Shown: positions 22,060 to 33,469, numbered from the stretch's first letter. The stretch: DNA of 64,000 bases from Gonocerus acuteangulatus (GCA_946811695.1 OX328124.1:32053648-32117647); one strand, 5' to 3'. Program-made: numbers and translations. The notes: a model not told the origin generated them from the letters alone.

Positions 22060-23450
22060 GTGGGTTTCAATAGACGCGGAAGGACGCTTTCTGTAGAGAG
22101 TAGGAAGGACGCACTTTATGGAGCGCGAGAACAATAGGCGGGAGACTGAGAGGGTGACCAACAATACACGCGAAAGAGGAGTGGGAACAATAGACGCCGG
22201 GCCGCCCACTAAGGAGCAAGAGACGGGAATTAATATGGTGGCAACAATACACGCAGAAGGGCGCCCTCTGTGGAGTGGGTACATTAGACGCTCAGGATCG
22301 CGCTGTATGGAGAGTGAGGACAATCGACGGGAGATTGATAGGGTGGCGACATTTTGCCACCCCTTTGAAAGACGTCCTCTGTGGAGAGTGGAAACAATAG
22401 ACGCAGAGAGACTCCACTCTACGGAGAGCGGGAAAAATAGAAACTCAGGGACGCCAACTAAGGAGACTGGGGAAAATAGACGCTCAGGGACGCTCTCTAC
22501 TGAGAGTGAGGGCATATGCACGGCGGGACATCACTCTACGGAGAGTGAGAACAATGGAAGCTCAGGGACGCCCTCTATCGACAGTGGGAACAATAGACGC
22601 TCAGGACGCCCTTTATGGAGAGTGAGGACATACGCGCCGAGGGACGCCACTCTACGCAGAGTGGGAACAATAGACGGTCCGGGGCGCCCTTTATTGAGAG
22701 TGAGGACATGTGCGCCGAGGGACTTCTCTCTACGGAGAGTGAGGGCAATGGACGCTCAGGGACGCCCTCTATCGACAGTGGGAACAATAGACGCTCAGGG
22801 CGCCCTTTATGGAGAGTGAGGACATACGCGCCGAGGGACGCCACTCTACGCAGAGTCGGAACAATAGACGGTCTGGGACGCCCTTCATTGAGAGTGAGGA
22901 CATGTGCACCGAAGGACTTCACTCTAAGGAGAGTGAGGACAATGGACGCTCAGGGACTCCCTCTATCGACAGTGGGAACAATAGACGCTCAGGGCGCCCT
23001 TTATGGAGAGTGAGGACATACGCGCCGAGGGACGCCACTCTACGCAGAGTTGGAACAATAGACGGTCTGGGACGCCCTTTATTGAGAGTGAGGACATGTG
23101 CACCAAAGGACTTCACTCTAAGGAGAGTGAGGACAATGGACGCTCAGGGACGCCCTCTAGCGACAGTGGGAACAATAGACACTTAGGGCGCCCTTTATGG
23201 AGAGTGAGGACATAAGCGCCGAGGGACGCCACTCTACGCAGAGTGGGAACAATAGACGGTCCGGGACGCCCTTTATTGAGAGTGAGGACATGTGCACCGA
23301 GGGACTTCACTCTACGGAGAATGAGGGCAATGGACGCTCAGGGACGCCCTCTATCGACAGTGGGAACAATAGACGCTCAGGGCGCCCTTTATTGAGAGTG
23401 AGGACAATATGAGCAGAGGGAAGCCACTCTACTGAGAACGGGTGGGAACA
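22060..23450 (+). repeat. GC-rich minisatellite with 194-bp higher-order period
   Basis: From 22615 the units start every 194 bp (22615, 22809, 23003, 23197) with few differences. Each holds four related subrepeats of about 45-50 bp built from GAGAGTGAGGACAT, GGGACGCCACTCTACG, GGGAACAATAGACG and CAGGGACGCCCTCTAT. 22060-22600 is an older, more diverged stretch of the same subrepeats. Long frames on both strands (e.g. 22118-22819) are translations of the array, since 194 is not a multiple of 3 and all frames repeat the same motifs. Confidence 0.9.
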
Positions 23451-23459
23451 ATAGATGGG

Positions 23460-24400
23460 GATTAAGAGGGTTGCACCCCCAGAAGGACGCCCTCTGTGGG
23501 ATAGAAAGGATAAAGGTGGAGGATTGGAAGACAGCAACAAAAGACGAGGAATCCGTTCTGTATGGATAGGGGGAACAATAGAGCTAGAAAAATATACGCA
23601 CGCGGTGAGATGTCTACTGAATGCGAATCTGGTGCCCATTGGACTCGATGAGGCCGGGTCCTTAACTTCAGTTGAAGTTTAAACTTTCCTAATCGACCAA
23701 CGACAATAAATATTCGGTCGATTAATTTCGGTGATCACTTTCGTGAACGGAAAAGAAATATTTTACTAACAGACATGAGCAGTTTTTTTGATTTACATAT
23801 GTTTTCGTGAATATCCCGAAAACGGCAGGTAAATCGCGGTAAGAGGAATGTAACCATTGGAGAGCTTACTAAACTTAAAAAAAAACGGTTCTCAAGTAAA
23901 TTTCAACAATACAATCTCTGTTCCAGAAATAAGTGCTTAAAACTTCGAATGCTTGATTATATTATAAGATGGTGACTGTATGTATTTTATGTGGCAAAAG
24001 GTTAAACTTCATTAACTACACTCTATTATTCAATAACTCTTTTGTTTTTCTCTACATGTTTCGCATCTCTCAAGAAACATCAAAGAAACATGTCGAGCAA
24101 AATAATGGTTATGAAAGAAGACCTTCGCAGCATAAAATACATTTTGAATGCTTGGCTTTGTTGCTTTGAAGTTTTTTCTTAATTTTTTTTTTTTTTTTTG
24201 GTTGTTCTTGTATTACTTTAAACTGTAAAATGAATTTGTCAGTAGAACAAGATAGCCAAAGTCATGTAAAATGACAAACAATTGTTTGTAATAGAGCTTT
24301 CCGAGCGGAAATTGAAGAGGCCAAGGGATTAGTTTCCAATTATTTTTTCCATAATGGGGCCCCCAATGTTTATTTAACCAGAGCTATTATTTTTCCTAAA
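23460..24400. other. Non-coding stretch with a repeat X relative
   Basis: 23735-23965 shows similarity to repeat X (AGAAATATTTTACTAACAGA, GAAATAAGTGCTTAAAACTT). No gene seen. Confidence 0.45.
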
Positions 24401-25420
24401 ATATTAAGTGGTTCTATTTCAAGCTTTCCATATATTACTACGGATAAGAACTTTATGGAAACACTAAGATGACTCAGTTCTGGCGAGTCGTACTCATTTA
24501 ATAAATGTATATCTTCCAAGAAGTTCTAATAGATATTAATAAACAAATTCTATAATCTAGCAGGATATACTCATGGATCAGTATAAATATTTTAGCATAA
24601 ATATGCTTTAGCTATGACAACTGAAAAAAAAAAATAAAAAAGTTACAAATAAGTGTCTGCTGACATCGCGCATGCGGTGTGGCCATGTACAAAAATGAAG
24701 ACTGTATGTTATACAGTACATTACACAGGTTTGTCGGGTGGACCTAAAGCATATTTATGTTCCTGAATGTGAGCAGCAGGTTCTAAACTAAATTAATTTT
24801 TTAATACCAACATTGTATAATGGATCCATAATTTAGTAATTGTTTTGTTTTTATTATACTTTTGTTGCTATATTCCTTGTTTCAAATTTTTCTCACCCGA
24901 ATTTAGCCTATCCTTTGCTGATAATTGAATAATTTGTCTTTCAACTAAATTTATTTTTCAAGATATTATATGGCCATAGTAAAAAACATATCAATTACGT
25001 TTTTGCATTTGGTTCCATACATCTACAGGAACCTTAAATACAATTTACTGAGAGATTGTTGACTGTTGGGAATGCGAAGGTGGATTTAATCAGGGTTCGG
25101 TTGTGATATCTTAAATACAATTTGATTTATATAGTCTCCCTTTTAAGTCACTTAATGTCAAGAAATCTGTGATATTCTAAATCAACGATGGTTTTACCAA
25201 AAAATTAATTTAGATGCTCTCCTTTACCCAATGTAGTAGCTGTATTAATTTACTCCTCTATCTTTAATTGAACATTTTTATCTTAAGCACTTCTTTTTCT
25301 TTTTTAATGATAATAATAAATGAGTCCTTCTGGTAGCAATGGGTATTGGAAACAAAAATAGTGGTTTCTGGCATGCCAATGAATATGATTACTACCAAAA
25401 TCTTCCATTCATAAATTTTT
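24401..25420. other. Non-coding stretch with a diverged repeat Y relative
   Basis: 24400-24500 matches repeat Y loosely (GGATAAGAAC, AAGATGACTCAGTTCTGGCGAG). No gene seen in the remainder. Confidence 0.4.
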
Positions 25421-25423
25421 TAC

Positions 25424-25753
25424 TCAAGCAGCAAACCCCTTTTGTACAGAATTTACATAAATTTCACTTAGCAAGAACTCATTGAAAGAACCAACCTCAA
25501 ACTTCAGTTTTGGATATAAGTTTACAGTGTCTAATACATTTGTGCAATTTACACTACTGTCACTAACACTTTTACATAATGCAGCTGCCACAAATATAAA
25601 AATAGCTGTAAAAATTTTACAAACAGTTGTCATTTTTAATAATTGAAATGCAATTTTGCAAGCTATTCCAAGCAAGATTATTGTACTGCACCACCAAAAA
25701 CAGCTGTACCAACTAAACAAGCTCATGCTGATTTGCAAATAAAAAAACAACAT
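25424..25753 (-). CDS. Hypothetical hydrophobic protein, 109 aa
   Basis: An ATG-initiated minus-strand frame. Residues about 1-35 (FWWCSTIILLGIACKIAF) and 43-60 (CKIFTAIFIFVAAALC) are hydrophobic enough for two membrane segments or a signal peptide plus anchor. The rest is a short polar tail (NCTNVLDTVNLYPKLKFEVG). It has more protein-like composition than random AT-rich frames, but there is no recognised family, no clear splice sites and no polyadenylation signal tied to it. It may be an exon of a larger gene or chance. Confidence 0.25.
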   Translation of the reverse strand: MLFFYLQISMSLFSWYSCFWWCSTIILLGIACKIAFQLLKMTTVCKIFTAIFIFVAAALCKSVSDSSVNCTNVLDTVNLYPKLKFEVGSFNEFLLSEIYVNSVQKGFAA

Positions 25754-25889
25754 TTACTTAAGTTTTTAATGTACATTTATCAATAACACAGATTATAGAT
25801 TATTATTATAGATTTATTTAACAATGCTTTTTGGAAAATATTGGCTACAGATTACTACCCTTTCTAAAGTCAGTTTTAGGCTGATACTT

Positions 25890-25955
25890 TTCTCCCCCCC
25901 CCCCACAATCCTAGCAGGAATCAAATCCATGACCCTAGGCATACTCATGCCTTAA
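25890..25955 (-). repeat. SINE family C, 3' side of a copy split by piggyBac
   Basis: On the minus strand it reads ...TTAAGGCATGAG, then a B-box region ATGGATTTGATTCC, matching the SINE at 46379. The other part of the same SINE lies at 26936-26965, beyond the inserted element. Confidence 0.6.
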
Positions 25956-26190
25956 CACTCCAATGGTCGTGCCATTGAAACTACCATTGGTGGTCGCCTT
26001 GTATCTGAGGGATACACCTGAGTTTCAGTCTCATCTACCGTAAAAAATTGTATCTATTGTATTAAGAATGAACAAAAACTCTTAACAGGAGATTATTATA
26101 TAAAAAATTAGTAAATTTTCCAAGAAAAAGTTATTTATTTAAATGTGTTGATGAAAAGGGGAAGGGTATTAATTAATAATTCAATCCATG

Positions 26191-26274
26191 GTGAGGAATA
26201 ACCCTCCAAAGTTCAACATATACTTTTATTATATAATAAATGTATATGTTGAACTTTGAAGGGTTGTTCCTCAC
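26191..26274. repeat. 84-bp hairpin (33-bp arms)
   Basis: GTGAGGAATAACCCTCCAAA... at 26191 is mirrored by ...GGGTTGTTCCTCAC ending at 26274, with an AT-rich loop. It lies inside the piggyBac element, so it is either a nested MITE or part of the element. Confidence 0.7.
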
Positions 26275-26296
26275 CTTGCATTGTATTATATGTTAT

Positions 26297-26560
26297 TTAT
26301 TTATTATATGCAAACTCATATAGTTGAAATATACAAATAACAAGTAGGTAGGAAAAATTGGGGCAAATATTAATAATATTTTGTAGAAATATATAACTCC
26401 AAATAACGTCTTCTGTATCATCATCCACTTTACATCCATCTGGACAATATAATGTGCAATGATAGAGATATAAATATTGGCCGCACCCCTTGCATTTATA
26501 CTGGGTGAGCCTTGTAGTCTTGTTTGCCCAAAACATTTGGCATCACTTTCTAGTTTTGGT
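26297..26560 (-). pseudogene. Cys-rich C-terminal piece of a piggyBac transposase
   Basis: A minus-strand frame has TTRLTQYKCKGCGQYLYLYH and a further CTLYCPDGC, resembling the C-terminal cysteine-rich (cross-brace zinc) domain of piggyBac transposases, then runs into an unrelated tail. The catalytic DDD region is absent. The assignment rests mainly on its position within a TTAA-flanked element. Confidence 0.45.
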
Positions 26561-26776
26561 GCTCTCGGCTACAGTGCTATTTTTTTTTTACCCCTGTTTC
26601 TTCATCAATCGCTGCATCCATATTCATACTTGATATCAAAAGTATATTTATTTTGTTCTTATTTTTATTTTGTGGTACGTATGACACCAATGTACCCTCT
26701 TTTCTAAAAGTAAAAATATGGTCGCGTGGTATCTATGAGATACAAAATAGTTTTAGTGGATAGTTACTGCTTGGAA

Positions 26777-26834
26777 GAGCGGCAGGTGGCTGACGTGACA
26801 GGTCAGAACTGTCACGTCAGCCACTACCTGCTCT
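26777..26834. repeat. Hairpin with 25-bp arms
   Basis: GCAGGTGGCTGACGTGACAG followed by a 7-base loop and CTGTCACGTCAGCCACTACC; arms differ at two or three positions. It is inside the right part of the piggyBac element. Confidence 0.75.
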
Positions 26835-26935
26835 AGGAATAGTAAAGGGTATAGCTAGACCCCCGCACTTGCGCCCCTTGCACAGCCTGCGTAAGATGCT
26901 CTGTATCTGAGAGATCTGACGCGACCATTGGAGTG

Positions 26936-26965
26936 TTAACACTCACAGCCTTGTTCTGATATCAC
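26936..26965 (-). repeat. SINE family C, 5' side of the copy split by piggyBac
   Basis: TTAACACTCACAGCCTTG aligns with the reverse complement of the SINE C head (TTAACCCTCATGGCCATTG at 46390-46410). It is contiguous with 25890-25955 once the transposon is removed. Confidence 0.5.
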
Positions 26966-27505
26966 TCTCTTTTTGTGATATTAAAATTAATTAGACTTAC
27001 TAACGTAATAATACTAACATAGTAATAATTACCGTATAGACTTAAACATTTGTTTATTTGAAGAAAACTTCAATTGAATATTTTGTTGTGCCACTAATGT
27101 TTCTTCTGATCTGCATCCATATCTTTGTTAGCTTATTTTAATTTGGTGCATAACAATTTCGCTTAACAGTTTTTTTTTCCTCTCCAAGAAAACGTTTCTC
27201 AAATAAAAGTTGTGAATAAAAATTATATTCATGTATTTTATTCAATTTTTGTGACTTTGAGCAATTACCTTTTCAATAAGATGTTTTAAAAAATTACCTT
27301 TATATATTTAAAGCCCATTAATCACATCACTAGAATAATATTGTAATTCTGCACTTGCTCCTACCTTTTTTTTAATGATTATTCCCAAAACAATCGTTAT
27401 AGATCAAACATTTAATTATTAAATTAATTGTTTATTTGTGTAAACAATCTTAATCTCCATGCTTAGGGTTGTGGGTTTGAACTTGCAGATAACCAGTTTC
27501 AAATA

Positions 27506-27509
<4 letters not shown>

Positions 27510-27563
<54 letters not shown>

Positions 27564-27566
27564 ATA

Positions 27567-27610
<44 letters not shown>
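27510..27610. repeat. (AT)n microsatellite with (TG) interruptions
   Basis: Alternating AT with TGTGTG insertions. Upstream at 27460-27500 is a short tRNA-like SINE C remnant (GTTGTGGGTTTGAACTTG). Confidence 0.9.
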
Positions 27611-27613
<3 letters not shown>

Positions 27614-27619
27614 GACATT

Positions 27620-28310
27620 AGCATTTAAATAAATAAATGATTTATGTAAAAATGAAATAAAATCTTTAAAATTGGCCCTGTATCTCTGGAGAAAAATAAA
27701 TTAAAAAAAATACAAAACCATTCAGGAATTTAGTTCTCATTCCTTAACAAGGGCTGTTGCTCTGTTTTTTGTATATGGATGGGTAAATTCGAACTCTTAA
27801 GCAAAGAGCATGAAAATATTGGCTTTACTAAAACTATTAGAAATTATTCCATTTTTAAATACAACTATGAAAGCCAGTTTCCTGTTCTTTAGCCGTGTGC
27901 ACTTCAAAGCATCTTTCATTCTATATTACATCACGAGATATATTGTTTAATTTCGTCTGCTTCTGCTATCTAGAAAGATCAATACATAAGTATTTTCTTC
28001 ATGCAACATAAACATTTAAAAGATTTTTTTTTTTTTTTATTTAAGGTTTACTTTCTATTATAAAGGTGATAATAATATTATTATTATTATTATTCTACTA
28101 TCTAGTTCATTAGCCCAGAAAAGTACAATTAACCCTATTTTGAAAAGTTTGCTTTTCTTTGTTTCATTCTTACTGAATGGGCACTTTATGTCAACAGACC
28201 GTGCTGCTCCACAACTTATTTTTTAAACTCCTTCTGGCCAACTTTCAATGATTTTTTTTTTTTTGTCTTTGCCACTATTAAAAATCGTTGTTTGCATATA
28301 AAAATTTAAT
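27620..28310. other. Non-coding stretch
   Basis: AT-rich, with an (ATT)n run at about 28070-28094. No gene seen. Confidence 0.4.
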
Positions 28311-28317
28311 ATAATTT

Positions 28318-28620
28318 CAGACCCCTTTGTTGCAAATGCGACAGAGAGCCTGAAACTCTAGCACATATGCTGGGTCATCCCTGTTCTTGGTGACACCCAA
28401 CAATTGTAAAACAAAGCCTAATTGCCCTTATTGTAGAGCTATGAGTACAAATGCTGTGAAAACATATACCACGGTTCTTCTTTCAGATATCGTCAGCTTT
28501 CCACATAATTGAAATTAAGCATATTTTCTTGACCCAAAGGTCCGATTTGTGACAAGTGCTCCGAAGCTAGCTCATTGACTGCAAAAAGAAGAGGATGTGT
28601 TTAAACTGCGTGAAATGATC
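28318..28620 (+). pseudogene. 3' coding end of a non-LTR retrotransposon (R2-like), decayed
   Basis: Reads PLCCKCDREPETLAHMLGH, the CxxC...H zinc-knuckle with the ETLAHxLG signature found C-terminal to the RT of R2-like LINEs. After frameshifts, DIVSFPHN and AYFLDPKVRF follow, matching the restriction-like endonuclease region of these elements. A sister fragment is at 38005-38344. Frameshifts and stops make it inactive. Confidence 0.6.
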
Positions 28621-28813
28621 TTTAAGATAAATTTGAAGAAAAATATAGACTTGAGAGACTTTATCATTAAGGGTTCAGCATTAAAGGCACAATTTTGGAA
28701 TTGCACACCTAGAAGAACTTGGAATCCTGCCAGGAAACCTACCTGTTTTAGCCGAGTTAATATTTATGGACTCTCTTAGCATAATAAGCCTTCACTTATA
28801 TGGACTTGAGATA

Positions 28814-28930
28814 TTGGGTTGGCAAGTAAGTCCTTTCGGTTTTCATTTTTTTTTTTTTTTTTTTTGAAAAAAAAAAAATAAAAAAATAAAAAAAAATATG
28901 AAAACCGAAAGGACTTACTTGCTAACCCAA
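28814..28930. mobile_element. mariner-type MITE (117 bp)
   Basis: 33-bp terminal inverted repeats starting TTGGGTTGGCAAGTAAGTCC (28814) and ending CTTGCTAACCCAA (28930), one mismatch, flanked by TA on both sides (28812-28813 and 28931-28932). The interior is only A/T homopolymer. This is the characteristic end of mariner transposons. Confidence 0.85.
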
Positions 28931-29175
28931 TATAATTATATTGCTTTTTGAAGTTAAGCCAGGGATAAACTACAATTGTGCATTTTTCTATTTAAATGTC
29001 GCTCCTTTAATGACTTTCTTCTTAGAAGAATCATTTTGACTGCTTCAAAATAGGCTTTATCTTAATTCTTTCAACTTATAACGAATACAAAAGCTATTTT
29101 TGTTTATATAACTTTAATACCTTGAGTATTAATGTATTATAAGTAAAACTAGATTTTGTATTAATTAGATGTAGA

Positions 29176-29361
29176 GGTCTCCCCGTGGTCTAGTGGCTAA
29201 AGCCTTAGATTCTCACGTGGGAGATGGTGGGTTCGAGTCCCACCGGCAGCAGGAATTTTCTCATCTCATGGCTCATTGAGAAAATTCCCCGCTGCACAAG
29301 GATATGAGCTTATGGCCGGGATGTCGATGCACTGTAAAAAAAAAAAAATAAAAAATTATAA
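29176..29361 (+). repeat. SINE family B, copy 1, with target-site duplication
   Basis: tRNA-derived head (GTGGTCTAGTGGCTAAAGCC A-box; GGGTTCGAGTCC B-box), then GCAGCAGGAATTTTCTCATC, GAGAAAATTCCC and a poly-A-rich tail. Flanked by a 14-bp duplication (TAATTAGATGTAGA at 29162-29175 and 29362-29375). Other copies: 35846, 42746 (-), 52186. Confidence 0.9.
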
Positions 29362-29752
29362 TAATTAGATGTAGAAAGAATCATGATGTGTCTACGGACA
29401 TTCTGGGTAACTGAATAAATGAATCCACCAACCAGATGATATTGCTTAGTTTTGATTAACTAAGTTTTCTTATGTTTCTTTATATTTTATTGTAGACTAT
29501 TTGGAAAAATAAATATTTCAGATAAAGAACATTTTGGTAATTTGTCTGAATAGTTCCTATATATTATCTGGTTTATGAAAACCCTATGTTCTCCTTAAGA
29601 TATTTTTTAAATTAAAATATTTGTCACTTCTTTATAAAAAAGATTCTATTTTATTGATGCCAAACAATTTAATTATTCACATAAATATGTATTACTTAAT
29701 TATTCAATATTGAAAAAAATATATATATATAAAACCTTTTTTTTGTTTACAG

Positions 29753-32120
29753 GAAATGGTCTCCTCCTGCTGCCAACCAGTCCGAGCCTTTAAAAGTTTT
29801 CCTTCAGCACAGGATTCGATCAATTATTGCTAAAGAATGGTGGGACTTCGTTGTAAATGTAAACAACATGAACAGTGATCATGCATCACTTTTATATTCT
29901 GTAGCAAATCTGTGCCCTTCATTCCAACATTTTCTCAAGTCAAGAGATAAAGAAATCAATTATATTCTTAAAAAGAGGCCAGTTATTAAACCAAGGATAT
30001 TCAGTGGGAGCGAAAGGACTGACGTTCCGTCAGAGCCTCCATTGCCTCCGAGAGAAGTCACTCCTCCGAAAAAGAGTTGCTCTGCTGAACTGGAAAAAAT
30101 ACTGAATGAACTCTACCCAAACGAGAAGTCTTTTATTAAGAGGAAGCCCCGCCTTAGTGGACCAGCTTCCAAACAGAGAAAAACTCCTACTAAGAAATTT
30201 CAATCCGCTTATAGCAAGAAGAATTCTACTCGAGACACTACAGACAGTTGTATAACACTTTCAAGTCTTTTAAGAGAAGATCATTCATCCGTAACAGCTT
30301 TAAGTGCTTGTAAACCAGGAACATTTAAAGCATATAGTCCTCCTAAGAATGCTTTGAGTGCCAAAGAAAATGCAAATAAGAAAGTTGAATATGCTGTGTC
30401 TGATTTCGATGTCAACAGAAATAAAGTCACTAACAAAATGAAGATCAAAAAGGTAATTAAAAAGATTAAGAAAAAAAGATATTTCCTTACAGACAAGTTC
30501 AGCCCTATAAGGTCATATCTTGAAGATGAAACTCCAGAACTGAAAATAGAATGGATTAAGAGATACAAAATTAAAAAGTGTTCTGTCAATATTAAAAGAC
30601 TTTCAAACAAAACCATAAAAGAGGCATTAAGGCCCAAAATAAAATCCATGCCTATAATTGCTGAGACTCCTGTGGTCAGTGAAAAATCAATTGATGTACC
30701 TCCTATTAAGATTGAAACTACAACACCAGTCACTAATTCCATCCTAACAAGTGAGAATCTATCAGAAAATGAACCTTCAGCAACAACTTCTCTTTCTAAG
30801 GTTAGTGTTGTTTCTAGTGAGCCCATAACTAGTTCTACACCAAACATTAATGGTCCAGGTTCTCCGAGCTGTTCTATTTTTGCTAAAGTCGTTGAAGAGA
30901 AGTTGGTTTCTGAAAATAATCCCAGCATCTCGCTAACTCCCAACCCTATATCAGAAAAGATCTCTGAAAATTCGAACAGCCCTACTTCCATTAAATATCG
31001 TTCTAATCAAAAAGAAAATGTTGATATTGCAGCAACATACAAACCTAAAGAGCTTGCTAAGGATTTGAAGACGTACTATTATGGAGGCATTGTTCCACTT
31101 GGCAAAAAGGTGATTACTAATGACAAAACTAGGCACTTTTTGAGCTTGAAAGAAAAGAAGATTAAAGAATCTTTAGAACTAAATGATTCTGTGTCCCCTC
31201 TAAAAGAGAAAAATGTTCAAAACATTACTACTGAACCAAAGCCTGAGGTCCTTCCACCAATAACAGTTGTAAAATGCTCTGAAAAAGTAGATGAATCTTC
31301 TACAAAAGAATCTGAAGAGTCTCCTGAAGAAAGTGAGTTAAAAGAACAAGGAGAACCCACCGTTGAAAGTAGTTCGGAAAATTGTAATGTTACCAAAACT
31401 GAAGAAGTTGAAGAATCTGTTGATAAGCCTGATACAAATGTAGGGTGTTCTGACGATGAAGTTGATGAAGAGGAAGGTTCACTTGTAATTGACGAATCAA
31501 AGGAAGCGAGTGACAAAGATTCAGAAGATGTTTTGGAAACAGAAAGTACTATAAATTCTAAAGAATGTTCAGAAAATCCAGGTCCACTGGTAGAACAAGA
31601 CAAGGTGACTGCTGAGCGTTCTGGTAGTGGTTCACAAGAGGTCATTGTTATAAGTGATTCTCCAGATGAAATGGAATCAGATGAAACTATCGAAAAGCGT
31701 GTAGAACAAATGCCAACTATAAAAGTAGAACCAGTTGTATTTGATGATTCAATAATGAATGAATCTAACACTTTGTCACCAGTAGATATTAATTCAAAAT
31801 GTTCTGATGGAAAAACTATTCTCACAAAAAATTTAGTAATAAGTACGTATGGATCTGAGAAAGAGTGTGATGATGTCATAGATGAACCACTTGCAAAAAG
31901 GCCTAGAATTGAAGTTAATTTAGCTGAAATGAAACTAAATATTACAACAAAAGCTTCATCAGAAATAGAAAGCTTAAAGGATGACTTTCATTGTAGGTTA
32001 TGCTCAGAAACGTTTAATTCTGTATCTGATTGGCTTAGTCACTTTGACAAGGAAGTTCCTAAGTGCACACCTAATCTTCAAGTAGCATGGGATCGGCCAG
32101 AAGTACCTCTGTTAAATTGA
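29753..32120 (+). CDS. Last coding exon of an acidic nuclear protein with SUMO motifs and a C-terminal zinc knuckle
   Basis: The acceptor TTTGTTTACAG ends at 29752. The exon then reads continuously (KWSPPAANQSEPLK, IRSIIAKEWWDFVV) into the ATG at 29868 and on for 750 codons to TGA at 32118-32120. The upstream 38 codons look coding and start in mid-codon, so earlier exons should exist. Numbered from that ATG: basic NLS-like stretch 192-204 (KIKKVIKKIKKKR); long Ser/Glu-rich low-complexity region; SUMO-acceptor consensus IKIE (K281) and IKVE (K619); SUMO-interaction motif VIVISDS at 592 followed by acidic residues; KRPR (677-680); C-x2-C-x12-H-x7-C at 709-733. This suggests a SUMO-regulated chromatin or transcription protein. 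The orthologue is not recognised. The minus-strand frames inside are shadows. Confidence 0.8.
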
Positions 32121-32585
32121 CAGTTATTCTTTGTGAATTGTTATTGAAACCTTCTACTTATTTGTATGGTATCAACTCCAGAGCAAGTCATTTTATTTAT
32201 TTTTTTATTTTTTTTATTTTTTTTTTTTGTAAATTATGTTTTATTTTCTTGTAAAAATATCCTAAGGGTTTTGTAAATAATTTTGTATGAAGATGTTCAG
32301 TGTAAAGTGTGGTTATTTGACTGTATTGTGGTTTGTACAATATCAGTATTTGTTAGACTTAAAAGTCTTGTGATTAAATTACTAGTATTGTAATTGCTGT
32401 GATATTAACTTATATTTTGTCTAGATTTAATCCTGGGAGACTTGAGACTTTTGTATTTTTTTAATATTTTTTTATTTCTGAAGTCCATTGTAATAAGATA
32501 TTTCTTTTCTGTCTTACCTTAGTTATGTCCATTTATTTTTTGAGATTATTATTATTTTGTACAGGAAAATCCATATGAAAATAAG

Positions 32586-32591
32586 AATAAA
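32586..32591 (+). promoter_or_regulatory. Polyadenylation signal AATAAA
   Basis: Canonical AATAAA about 465 bp after the stop codon at 32120, followed by a T-rich stretch. The intervening 3' UTR is AT-rich with poly-T. Confidence 0.6.
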
Positions 32592-33095
32592 ACTTTCTTT
32601 TTTTTTTTTTACAATTTGCATTTTGAATTAATTACTTACGGTAATTTTCCTCATTATTCATTCATTTATACAGTCAATTTTCTTCAATGTACTGTAGAGA
32701 AATAATGTAAAATAAATTAAAGTAAAAAGACAAATACGATTTGGTGTTCCCTGAATAATATTGAACATTTGAAATTATTTTAATTTGAAGACCTCAAAAC
32801 AATTACATTTTTTTTTTATTCATATATTCATTATAATTTTTATTTTGCCCCTTCACACTTTTTAGTCCTAGTATCTTGAAACATCTAACATTACTGCCAA
32901 GTTCTATTTTTTTCCTCTGACATCACCTTGTAACTGCAAATATACCTTTCGCCGGCTGTCTTTAACAAGTAGAATCCTGATAAAGCATTTGGATAAAGCG
33001 TATATATATTTTTATTATTACCAGTCGTTCTTATGAAATATGGTCTAATCTAGTTATCATCTGTTCTGTAAATTAAAATTAATATTATTGGTTTA

Positions 33096-33314
33096 ATATT
33101 TAAATTAAAACTACTTTTAGGGACTGCTCTGGTTCTGGAAACCATTTGTTTTTTTTGTTTTTTTTTTTTTGTTATTATTATTATGGTACATAGCCTACCA
33201 AGGTTGTATATTTCTAAACCTATATTTAATACTAATTAAAAGAATTAGACATCATAGAGAGGTCTATTTTACTTCAAAAAAGCATATTTTATCAACAGAA
33301 ATAATTAGAACACA
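33096..33314 (+). repeat. Left arm of a ~215-bp inverted duplication
   Basis: Nearly identical in reverse complement to 33991-34190 (e.g. GGTACATAGCCTACCAAGGT, AGAATTAGACATCATAGAGA). The main differences are poly-T length and one substitution in the CTGGTTCTGG/CTAGTTCTGG site. Confidence 0.9.
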
Positions 33315-33402
33315 TTTTTACATCGCTTTTTTTTTTTTTTATCTCCATACAAAAGGACAGCCTTTTAAATTTTAGTTTATTATAGAGTCTGTTGCAACTG
33401 AA

Positions 33403-33405
<3 letters not shown>

Positions 33406-33465
<60 letters not shown>
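33406..33465. repeat. (AT)n microsatellite
   Basis: Alternating AT within the loop of the inverted duplication. Confidence 0.9.

Positions 33466-33469
<4 letters not shown>

Larger units (their letters stand above)
25956..26935 (-). mobile_element. piggyBac-type DNA transposon, 980-bp deleted copy
   Basis: Terminal inverted repeats start CACTCCAATGGTCG at both ends and are flanked by TTAA on each side (25952-25955 and 26936-26939), the diagnostic piggyBac target duplication. Subterminal palindromes of the form GTATCTNNGAGATAC occur at about 25998 and 26727, and a partial one at 26903. The flanks join into one SINE C, proving insertion. Only the end of a transposase-like frame remains inside. 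Confidence 0.75.

Noticed and set aside
22118..23639. Long Arg/Ser/Gly-rich frames on both strands
   Set aside because: Shadows of the 194-bp minisatellite; open in several frames at once and without splice or start signals.
24304..24480. 58-codon frame after an AG at about 24293
   Set aside because: Its second half coincides with a diverged repeat Y copy, so it is unlikely to be an exon.
29176..29361. First exon upstream of the coding exon at 29753
   Set aside because: The segment is a SINE with a 14-bp target duplication.
30281..31879. Minus-strand frames of 236 and 220 codons
   Set aside because: Antisense shadows of the Ser/Glu-rich coding exon at 29753-32120.
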